Origin: Voacanga thouarsii
Lineage: Eukaryota; Streptophyta; Magnoliopsida; Gentianales; Apocynaceae
Direction of reading: 5' to 3'
DNA length: 64,000 bases
Assembly (NCBI GenBank): GCA_026120185.1
Contig: JANUWF010003375.1
Span: forward strand, 4,778,736 to 4,842,735
This document shows positions 1 to 9,967 of this stretch, in pieces. The translations under genes and the position numbers were made by a program. A model generated the notes under the pieces. That model ran no database searches, was not told the origin of the DNA, and was given only the letters and a program-made list of their open reading frames with translations. Position 1 is the stretch's first letter, and the number at the start of each line of letters is the position of its first letter.

Positions 1-1287
1 TAGTTCTACTCCATCCCAATCCAAATGATATGCACAATTTTTGGTTAAATAGGAATAGGTAGATCCAGGGTCTATCAATGCATTAACTAAATGGCCTTGG
101 ATAGTAAATGTACCTTCCACTACCATTGCATCTGCTCCAACTTCCTCCCAATTAAAAGCGAAAACCTTTACTTTCACTTGCGGCTTTTGAGTTCCACTTC
201 TGGAGGCTCCCGTAGTATTGGCTCGATTAGCTCCCGTGGTCTGGGCCGGGTTCCCTTGCTCGATTCAAAGGAGTTTTGGGCAGGCATTTTGCCGATGCGT
301 CGGACCTCTGCAATTGTAATATTTTCGTTCAGCTCCCTTAGACCAATAGTTCTTCTCTACATGACCCTTCTTCTAGCAATATTGGCACGACGGGAGATTC
401 TGTGTAGGACCAATTGGTGCTGTTTGTGCTTACTTTCCTCGGTTCTGCCATTGCTGGAAGGCAGGTCGCTTGTTAGTTTGTTGCCTCTGAAAGGGTCTCG
501 GTGGTTACCTCGGTGGCAAGAACGGTCTCAATACCATCCTGCTTCAATCATCATTTTTTGTCCAGGTCGCTGCATCTACTGCCCCTGAATAAGTCATCGG
601 TGGAGAAGGTGCCAAAGCCTTTCTCAGCTCCTGTCTCAATCCCTTAACAAATTGCCTAGTTTAGTTCTGCTCAGTATCTACTAGCCTCTTGCAGTACTTT
701 GACAACTGGGTAAAATGAGCAGCATACTGAGCCACGGTCATGCTCCCTTGCTTCAGATTTTGAAACTCGTCCTCCTATTTTTTCACTATCCACTGAGGGA
801 TATATTTCGATCTGAACGCCTCCACAATGTTGGCCCATGTCCAGTCTTGATTGATTATTTCTCAGTCTTCTTGGACTCGCTGCTACCATGCCTGAGCTGG
901 GCCTCTCCGCCTAAACGCAAAAAATTTTACCATTCGCTTCTTAGTGTATTAGAGTGTGGCAAATATGTCCTCTATCTGCTCCGCTTTCTAGTTTTGTTTG
1001 GTTTCTCCCAAGAAGGTAGGAGGTTGAAACTTCAAAAACCACTCCAAGGCTTCATCTTCCCCTTTTGGGTTTCTTCGTTCAGATAGGGTTTGCAGAATCT
1101 CCATCATATTGTGGAATGCTTGCCCCATGGTCATACTGCCAGGCTCTTTAGACCCTACTTCCTACTTAGGTTCATTCTCTTTCCCCTGATTTGGTGATGA
1201 TAGTTGTGTTGCATCAAAGTTCGGAGTTACAGGTTCTGCTTCAGGAACCTTTCTACTGGATGCTGCTGCATGACACTTTGGTGCCAT
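1..1287 (-). pseudogene. gag-pro: Broken Gypsy (Tekay/Del-like) gag and start of protease
   Basis: Read on the minus strand from the ATG at 1287-1285, one frame runs to the window edge and gives a Gypsy gag followed by an aspartic protease. Seen in order: a Retrotrans_gag core (EWFLKFQPPTFLGETK at about 1065-1000; QYAAHFTQLSKYCKRLV at about 720-670), a zinc knuckle at about 387-340 (CQYC then KKGH, with the last Cys replaced by Tyr), and a protease active site IDPGSTYS at about 80-55. At least nine in-frame stops interrupt it, including one where the family has Trp in the AW-W motif of the core. Gag packages the RNA in virus-like particles and the protease cleaves the polyprotein. The gene continues beyond the window. 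The Tekay/Del assignment rests on gag wording, LTR length and an initiator-Met primer site; another chromovirus lineage is possible. Confidence 0.85.
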
Positions 1288-1592
1288 TCTAAACCATTGC
1301 CCCCAAATAATGAGTTATGCATCAAAGTTTAAAATATTTAAATCAAGCACATATTCACCTTCAGACTAGAGTAAAAGAAAATTAGATGCAAGCTTTGCAT
1401 AAATAATTGCACTTTCAAGATTAGAGTACTCCAAGGTTCTCTTTATTTGCATAAATTTTGAAATAAAATATTAAACATAAATGAACCCCTAGCACAGGAG
1501 TTTATTGAAAGCATAAAATAACAACTTCCTAAGCATGGCCAAACTTAGCCCCTAATCCTCATTAGAAAGGACTCAGTGTCAGCATCATACAA

Positions 1593-2063
1593 CTATCCTC
1601 CAGTATTCTTAAAAAAGTCTACCCCTACACCATTCACAAACCCATAGTCCATTGGTTCCTTCCCGAGTCTCCTAGAATTCTCCCCAATTTCAACATGGTT
1701 GGGTGGGGGTAAAAAAGAAGGTCTAGATGGAGGTTCATAGTCTATCTCCCCTAGGTCATCACTATCTGCAGTCAAATCAATCATGGGGTTAGGTGGGTTT
1801 GGGGTATACTCCATGTTAATATCATCATCCTCACTATCAGTGACTAAGTCTATTATAGGTATAAAGGGTGGCTCAATAATCTAAACCTCATTATCACTGC
1901 TTTCTTCCAAATGAATGGTTGGTTGGGGTGCAAGTTGTGGTGCAGGTTGTGGCACTAGTAAGTCCTCCGCGTAGATGGGGATTGGTGGATGCCATTGCTG
2001 CCCCTTCCACGCAGTTCTAATCATTCTAACCATCCTACAGTATAAACGACCCAGATTAGTCAA
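1593..2063 (-). pseudogene. Acidic/proline-rich ORF between LTR and gag, one stop
   Basis: A minus-strand frame starts MTNLGRLYCRMVRMIRTAWKG at 2063 and ends at 1593. A single stop at 1883-1881 divides it; the two halves are in the same frame. The first half has a basic N-terminus and repeated PQPAPQLAPQP; the second is acidic (IDLTADSDDLGEIDYEPP). It lies between the primer-binding site and gag in the same orientation, but in a different frame from gag. I do not recognise a defined domain. An acidic, low-complexity ORF is also present at the corresponding place in element C (49393-49617), so it looks like a lineage-typical leader ORF rather than chance. Its function is unknown. The stop is probably a decay mutation. 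Confidence 0.6.
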
Positions 2064-2118
2064 AATAGTTTAATCTTAATGAAATAAAACAAATACTATT
2101 AATAATTGCCTAAACCTT

Positions 2119-2131
2119 TTCTCTTATACCA
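2119..2131 (-). other. Primer-binding site, initiator-Met tRNA type (decayed)
   Basis: The minus strand reads TGGTATAAGAG five bases after the LTR end GGGTGTTACA. This resembles the plant initiator-Met primer site TGGTATCAGAGC with substitutions. It sets the minus orientation of this element and its LTR boundary at 2137. Confidence 0.7.
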
Positions 2132-2425
2132 TTTATTGTAACACCCTACTACCTAGGCCCGACAGGGCTGGGGATGTTGCCTCGTTTAAAGGACAAGGGG
2201 TCTTTATAACTAGGTCACATAATCAGAATAATAGAAAAAAATATACTTTAAACTTAAAATTTATTACAAACCAAGAACTCGAAATAAATCCATAAACAAA
2301 ATTATCCACTCTCAACTCCCAAAGCATTACACAAAATAAATATCAGAAAAATCTTCCAAGGTAGGCTACAACTAGCTACTCATCCCCACAGTGGGATCGA
2401 CCTACAATCATGGTAAAAAGGGTGA

Positions 2426-2441
2426 TGAGATAAAAATCTCA
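2426..2441. other. Conserved LTR hairpin, 6-bp perfect stem
   Basis: The sequence TGAGATAAAAATCTCA forms a perfect 6-bp inverted repeat with an AAAA loop, followed by AGTAAGCCCCGTGTGTG. Equivalent hairpins with different stem bases occur at 3343-3357, 58348-58363 and, on the other strand, 43938-43955. Confidence 0.55.
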
Positions 2442-3029
2442 GTAAGCCCCGTGTGTGAGTTGGGCTAAAAGATAAAACACTTTTCATGATGCATGCACTA
2501 ACAGTATATCAAAAGCTTTGTCATGCCTTCTTTACAAATTTAACTCTCACTTCTTGAAAGATAGTAGTGAGAAGTCATGAAGCAAAATGATCTTAGAATA
2601 TTTTGTTTGGAAAGATATGAATAATTAAAAGATATTGAGCTTTGAATAAAATTCCAATGACACTTTAGAATAGTTCCACAAAATAGCTCATCAATTAAAG
2701 CAACCAAGTTAATGTGATAGGGCACAGTGGTGGCTCTTACTTCTATGAAGCACTTGACCCCGAATACCAAGTAGGTGTACATCCTACCGAGTGAGATTCT
2801 CCTCCATTTCTCACTCAAACGAATTCGGTTGTCCCACTTCGGCCGTCGGTTCTACTAGAACCCCGTCGCTAGCTAAGGACGGCTCAACCTTCTATACTGA
2901 CACCCTAATCGAAAAGAGTCAACCTCTCGGAGGTGGCCACCTATCGAGAGATATCCCCAGACCAACTAAAGGCTAGTATAAAGGTATAGCCTCCATTGAG
3001 TAATCAACGTTATTCAATCTTCACAATTC

Positions 3030-3034
3030 ATAAG
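3030..3034. repeat. Target-site duplication ATAAG, left copy
   Basis: ATAAG directly precedes the solo LTR end TGTAACACCC; the right copy is at 6251-6255. Confidence 0.88.
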
Positions 3035-6000
3035 TGTAACACCCTACGACTACGTACCCTAAAAGGGCGGGGATGTCGCCCCGTCCCGTAGGACAAGGGG
3101 TCTTTAGAACGAGGTATAAAATATAAAGGCAATCTCCAAAAGGATCAACTTAGATAAATAAAGAAATATTCTTATTACATCAGGCTCAACTTGGAGCAAA
3201 ACGAAATAAACAAAATATTATTTAGAAGCATAAGCAATAAATGTCTCCTAGAACAGATAGAGAAAATAGCAAAAGCTCCAACTATTACATGCCCCGCTGA
3301 CTCAGCACAATCTATCTCCTGAAAACATGGTGTAAAACGGTGTGAGAATAAATCTCAGTAAGTCCTGTGTGTGCACATGGTGTTTTGAATAGTACGTGTA
3401 TGCAAAGTGTAAAACATTTGTAAAAATAATTTGGCAAGTCATAAACAATCTCTTTTCGCAAGGAGTGGGTTTTTCTCATTGTCACACTTTGTACAAAATA
3501 AATCCTCCACTCGGATAAAAGTCATGTCACCACACGTTGGGCTCCATGAGAACAGGTTGGCCAAGGCACCATACTTTGTGCACCTTGTCCGGACCAGATT
3601 ACCACACGTTGGGCGTTCTGATCAAGGTGAGTGTACAGCTCACCGGGTGAGATACTCCTCCATCTCTACACCTAACAAAACCATTCGGGTGTCCATGCCG
3701 GGAATATAAATAATACCTTTCAGGCATAATGCTAGCTCGGACTGGCTTGACCAACCAACACTGTCGCCTTTTCAAGCAGAGTTCATCTTCTGGAGGTGGC
3801 CTCCTGCCAGAAGACTTACGCTTGCCCTCCAAGACTAGTTTTGTTAGCCTATCCTTATTGAGTACTCAACGAACATATCCGTCAATCCCTGATTCAAAAT
3901 ATTTTCAAACATTGGCTTTGTAAAACGTAGTTTTCTTTAAAAGAGATTTCTAAAAATTTAAGGAAAAGAATAGTTTTCTTGCTAAAAACCGTTAGTTTGA
4001 CAAAACCGTTTAAAGAATAAATATCCACGTTTACAACCCAAGCAAACACAGTTTAACAATAGCTTTACAAAGCTTCACAACATAGACTTGCCATCACAAC
4101 CTTTAACAAAACAGTTTATAGAAGGACTTACCATCACAACATTTAATAAAAGAGTTTATGCAAGGACTTACTTGATATCCCTCAGATAACGAGATAAAAA
4201 TCACAGCTGGCTTTCCCCAATTATCCACCTGATCTAAACCATATAATATCATGATCAGGGTCTCAATTAATTCAAATATGCTCTAATCCCATTTATTTTC
4301 ATAACAATTCGCAATCTCCTATTTAATTCCAAGTAAACTATTCAATCCCCAAAGATCAAATACTACGACCACATGTTTATCTTGCTAATAAACACCATTA
4401 AACTTTACTTTTGACATCAAGGGAGGGTATTCCCTTACCTTGCAACTACCGGGTAATGAGGTCTCGATGCTCCTATGGTGATCGTCCCGAGTTCGCTTGA
4501 GAAGAAGAGAGAAGCTACCTCCTTTGCTTCACTTGTCCGAAAATTTAGGAAGAAGAGGAAATCAGCCTCTATAGGGCGTGATTTAAGGGTAGAAGAAAGA
4601 TAAAAGAATCATTAGAGAAAACGGCATCAAGAGGTTGAAAGGATTTGTACTTACCTTAAGGGGTGTTCGATTTTTGCTTGGAATAACTCTTGTGGTTTCG
4701 AAAATTTGCAGAGAGATGTTGCTGAAATTTTCGTGTAGAATGGAGAGGGTAAATGGTTGTTATGATTTAAAGTTGGAGAAGATTGGTTTAGGGTTAGATG
4801 GTGATGTTTAGATAGACTCCTAATGGCTTTAGGTTTCTTGGACAGCAAAAGCGAAATTTCCAGCTTGCGCGTGCCTCCTTGCTGTCGATTTTAGGGGAGT
4901 TTTATGGAGGAAAAAATTCTGCAATTTGCTCCTCTAAGCTGGCCGAAACACTGCTCAAAGGAAGGGCTGAATGTGTTCAGAATTTTGGGCCAAACAAGGA
5001 AGAGTTTGAGTGAGTTTTGATGACTGAAAAATCCTGTGCAAGTGCTGTGAAAATTCTGTGCAAGTGTAGCAAGTTTTGGACTGGTTTGGCTGCTATAATT
5101 CTATCGAAATTTCCAGAGGAAAATTGAGGGTTTTAGGCGCTGAAAATAGCTTGTTCAGCTGGGGTTTTTTCAGTGAATGATGTGTGCAGAATTTCGGTTG
5201 AAGTAGGAACATAAAGCTGGCCGAAAATCCTGCACCAAGCTGTCCGAATTTTTCTGTGTATATGCTGGACGAATTTCAGTGTTTTTATGTGATAGAAATT
5301 CTGGTTTTGTGCAGCTAAGGTAGTTGAATTATTAAGAAGTGTTCTAGGTGTTTTGAGTTAGGATTTTCAGAGTTGGATTGTAGCTAAAGATGGCTGGAAT
5401 TTTGAACAGCTTATGTAGATACAAAGCTGCCGAAATTCATCTAGGAAAAGGAAGAAATCCTAGTTGAATTTGGATTGAAATAAAATCTGGTTTTACCAAG
5501 GATTTGGATAGGATTTCCTCTAGTCCTAGAAGAGTTTGGATTAAGCTACAAGTCCTCCAAGAAGTGGCGGCACTTGCTGGAATTTTTTTCCAGATTTTTA
5601 GCTAACATTTTAGGATTAAAATCAACAAGATTTCCTACTAGGAAAAGGATTCATTAATTCCACCTATCCATGGCAACATCTATCTAACTAAAATCAAGCT
5701 AATATTTTAATTACTAGCTAGGGTTTTTTCGAAAATCCTAAGGAACACAAGCTGAAAATTAAAGGTGAACTTTATTCACATCCAAGTCCTTGAATTTAGG
5801 AAATAAATATGGAGACTTATTTCCTTGGAGTAAAAATACTAAAATTTCTCTAGGATAGCTAGATTCTTTTTCGGCCAAGACAAGAAATGGTCTAAATAAA
5901 AGAATTTCAAGAAGAGAAACTTACTTCACAAAAGGTAGGATTCGAACTCGGGTCACCAAAGGAAATCACCAACCTCCCTGCTAGTCCAAAACAACTCCAA

Positions 6001-6250
6001 TACTAATTTTTCTACAAGAAGTTCTTACCACCCCAATACTCATCCTTCAAAATCTTCGACCAAACCTCCCTTAACCAAATCTTTTACAACACAACTATTT
6101 CACATCAAATAATTCAAATGCAAGAGTAACGGAAAAATTCACATGCATCCATGCAAATAAAATTAGTCTAGCTACCACATAAAATGCAAGATGTTATGCA
6201 ATGCATGACTTTTTCCCATAGTCAAAGGTGGTTTTGGGCGGGGTATTACA
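3035..6250 (-). mobile_element. Complete solo LTR, Tekay-like, with 5-bp target duplication
   Basis: On the minus strand this unit starts TGTAATACCCCGCCC at 6250 and ends AGGGTGTTACA at 3035, with TG...CA ends. It is flanked by identical ATAAG at 3030-3034 and 6251-6255, a 5-bp target-site duplication. No internal region is present, so it is a solo LTR formed by recombination between the two LTRs of a full element. It carries the family blocks (GAGATACTCCTCCATCTC near 3650, a hairpin at 3343-3357) and belongs to a different subfamily from the LTR it sits in. ORFs inside it (for example 3431-3709) have no domain. Length 3,216 bp. Confidence 0.9.
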
Positions 6251-6255
6251 ATAAG
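6251..6255. repeat. Target-site duplication ATAAG, right copy
   Basis: ATAAG directly follows the solo LTR end GGGTATTACA and matches 3030-3034 exactly. Confidence 0.88.
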
Positions 6256-7976
6256 GCTCCAAAGTGGAACCTACAAAATTTAGCTCAATACAATTCTAAA
6301 CAACATTTTTCAACTTGTACAAAAATTTTAGAAGGCATGGTTTTAAATTAATAATTTATTCCATAAATTCATAGTGGAGGAGCTACATGCTCAAATAAGT
6401 CATGCTGTGATTTTCAAAAAGTACATGCATGATCAAGAATTCATCTCTTGCATATTCAAAACAAATCAAAATGTTTGATGCTTGGCTCCTAAGTCATGCT
6501 TGACACATTTTAAAAATTTATAACTCTAGAAGTTTCTAAAATTGGAAGTTTTCCAAATATAGAAAGTTTCCAAAATAAGAAGGGTTCCAAATATAGAAGT
6601 TTTCAAAAATTAGCTATCGTGCTAATATTTCGTGTTTTCAAGAGATACTCACCAACATTTCTTTCAAACCAAGATAATAAAATTAAATCAATTTTGATGA
6701 ATGTAAGGGAACTTACTTTATCCTTGCCCAAAAGAAAGGCCTCCAACAGCTAATCTAACCCCTCATGGGGTAAGTATAAATCACAATCAAACTTAAGCCA
6801 AAGATTCTTTCACAATTAAAACTAACTCAACTTATTGCCATTATGTCCTTAGTGTCCCAAGCTTTAAGGCTAGGTAACAAATAAAAGTGTTTATAAAATA
6901 ATTATAGCTTGATATTAAAATAACTAGGGTTTGGAAAATAGGTATTATAAGTTGAAGGTTAAAATCTTGCTAAAAATAAATTAGATTTTATTTGATAAAA
7001 GGGTCCTAGGTGGTACTAGGTAAAATAATAATCTATTATTAATTATTTGCTAGAAAATAATTGGTAACTAAAATCAGTTGTAAGTAAATTTTAATAGATT
7101 TTGATTGAAAGATAATAAATAAACTTTAATAGTATTTATGAATGTAAGACTTACAAAATTAATATTTTACTTATTATGATTATTTACATAAAAGGCTTTA
7201 TTTGATATTATTATTTTATATAATATCTATATATTTTATTTCTTTAACAAAAGCTACTATTTATTTGACTAAAATAACCTTATTATATATATAATAGTCA
7301 AAATCCACCTTTCCTAGGGTTTTCAAAATTTACTAGAATAATCATAGTATTATACAATTTTATTGGTGAAATAAAATTAACTTAGGGACAACTAGGTCAT
7401 GATCGTATTTCTATTGCCAACTACAATCATGAACATATATTCCACTACAATCCATCAAATCATCCAAATCATGAATAAATGCATAGATCTAAATTTACCA
7501 AGGCATGATTCAACCTCTACTAGCATAAACATAATCATGGTTCTATCAATCATACATGAATATAAATCCTATTTACCAAAGGTGATATAATCTCTAACAT
7601 GCTTGATCACAAATACCACTCACGACATGGAGACATGCATTAAACCCTAAAAACACCATACAATCAACCAAGATAATCAACTCATGCATAAATCTCATAT
7701 CCATCATAAACACACATTTATTCATGCTTCAACCTCTACTCATAACAACAACACATGCTCAAATCCTATTCATAATCCATCTCCTACCAATATCATCCTA
7801 GAGACATGAGTCTAGAATTTAAAAGGAGGGTTGAAAAGGCTTACTTGATTGATGAGTACCTTGAAGGAGTTTCGAATGGATCTCAACTCCTAGATGACTA
7901 AATCCATCTAAGGGAGATGTAGAAAGCATGGCCATTGGTGAAGGATTCATTCGGCCAAGAGGGAGAGGATATTCAA

Positions 7977-7980
<4 letters not shown>

Positions 7981-8024
<44 letters not shown>
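7981..8024. repeat. (GA)22 microsatellite
   Basis: Twenty-two uninterrupted GA units lie inside the long LTR at 2137-9965. The related LTR at 9968-14295 has a GA-rich but imperfect stretch at the matching place (about 12320-12420), so the pure tract probably expanded from an older GA-rich segment. Confidence 0.95.
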
Positions 8025-8027
<3 letters not shown>

Positions 8028-9967
8028 AGAGAGTCCATTAGCATGTTTATTCATATATATATTCATTAGAGATCAAAGATTAGTGAAGATGAAGTTGATT
8101 GAACAAGTTTACCTTGAAGGTGTTCTTGAGTCTTCACAAAAATACTAGTTTTTTTATCCAAAAGAGAGACTTCGATTTTGGTGTTTGATGTTAAAAATTG
8201 TAGAAATGGATTCAAGGGGTTGAGTAGATGCAATCTGGAGATTTTGGAGAAGATTGGAGTGGTTTGGAGTGGTGTTAGGCGTGAGAAGGGTTAGTAGGTG
8301 TTCTTGGTATGGAGAGAATGGATAGAATAGGGAGATTAGGGAGAGGGCTGGCCAAAATTCTGTGTAGGAGGGAGTGGCCAACTAATTTGGAGGGTTTAGA
8401 AAGTTGAATTTTTTGATTTGGAAGGAAAAAGGAAAGCTGGTTGTTTGAAATCATAAAAGAATATTTTCGGGAATCAATATTGGAAACAAGATATGTTGAG
8501 AAAATCTTGGTCAATGGAGAGCTTTTTGGAAGCTCCAATGGCTGGTTGTTTGTCTATGATTTTTGCTGGAATGAAAGCTGTTCAAGAGAGCTTAATGGTG
8601 GTTGAAAATATGGAGTACAATGGTGAAGAGATTTTCTGGTTGTTGGAGGTTTAATTCATGGAAGGTTGCTAAAATAGATTGCTGAAATTTTGGACTTCAA
8701 TCAATAGTTTGATTGGAGTGATTGATGGAGAGTTTTTAGGGGTAGCCATGACTGGTTTTTCGAGCAAAATACTGAAGAAGACAATGGAGTTCAGTTCATG
8801 GCTGTTTAAGAGAAGTTTGAATAGAAAGATGAGGAAGATTTTGGACATGGCTGAAGATGAAGCAAGGCTGGAAAAATTCTGTACAGGATTTTCGCAAGTG
8901 CTGGAAAGAATTTCTGGGCAGATTTTCAGCCATTGTTCAGGCAGTTTGCAGAAGAGTTTAAGGGGATTTCAGAGGCCTTTCAAGGCTGGTTTCCAGCCTT
9001 CTTTATGGAGGAAACATAGATAAGGTGCTGGAGAAAAACTGGAAGAAAACAGCTTGGTTTAAGCTCACCTATGCTGCGATTTTACCCAGAAAATTTTCTG
9101 ATTTTGCACAGCAATTGTGCAATCCGAAAATGGCTAGAAAAATTCAGATTTCAAGCTGGTCAAGAGGGCCATTTTCTGGCAGCATTTGGGAGGGAATGAT
9201 GGCTGAAAATTTCGACACCTTGAAGGCACAAGAAGCTGGAAAAATTTCAGATCACTACATGAAGGAAAATGAACATAGCTAGAGTGAAATTTTGAAGGTT
9301 CACTGTGGGGATTAATTTTCTTGAGAACCTTCCCCAACTCCTACACATTTTTTGTCCATAAGATTTCTTACAATTAGACATTTTGAACCTTCAAAGCCAC
9401 AACACTTTGCTAGAATTTTTCTAGAATAAAATTGGCTAGAACAAATTGAACAACCTAATGAATTGAGAGGTAAGAAAAACTAAGGATCAAGAAGGGTATG
9501 AATTCCCTTAGAAATTTTTGTAGGGCACAAGAGTAGGATTAGGATACTCCTATCATGTCTCCCCTTAGGACATCACCTCTACTCTTCCCTAAAGCATACA
9601 AAGCTGAAAATAGCCTCCCTAAATAAAAATAAAATTCAATCATGCAAAAACTCAAATAATAGAATTAGAACCGAAAACCTCAAGAATTAATTCCAAAGCT
9701 CTAACCACTAAACCACAACAATTCTTCTTATTTTTTCTCCCAAATATTTTTCCTATTTAATCCTCAAGCTATCTTCCTATTTTTACCTCAAGTAAAAATG
9801 ACAATTTTGCCCTTCTTACCCAATAAACATAATTAAGCCCTCAAGACTATAAATCACAAATCTAAAGCACAAAAAATCATATAAAAACATATTTAAACAT
9901 GCAATAAAATATGATATGCATCCCAACCTCCTTACTCTAAGGTTGCTTTCGACTGGGGTTTCACACT

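Larger units (their letters stand above)
2137..9965 (-). repeat. Long 5' LTR of minus-strand Tekay-like element, split by a solo LTR
   Basis: Read on the minus strand the LTR starts TGTGAAACCCC at 9965 and ends GGGTGTTACA at 2137, next to the primer-binding site. The outer parts 2137-3029 and 6251-9965 total about 4.6 kb; the rest is the nested solo LTR at 3035-6250. The 3' part contains blocks also found in the other Tekay LTRs here: GAGATACTCCTCCATCTC-like text, the GCTAGCTCGGA block, and a TGAGA-loop-TCTCA hairpin at 2426-2441. Short ORFs such as 8679-9023 and 9025-9282 have no recognisable domain and are treated as chance. The matching 3' LTR is outside the window. Confidence 0.75.

Noticed and set aside
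8679..9282. Two consecutive plus-strand ORFs of 114 and 85 residues
   Set aside because: They sit inside a long LTR, have no recognisable domain, and are not matched in the related LTR at 9968-14295.
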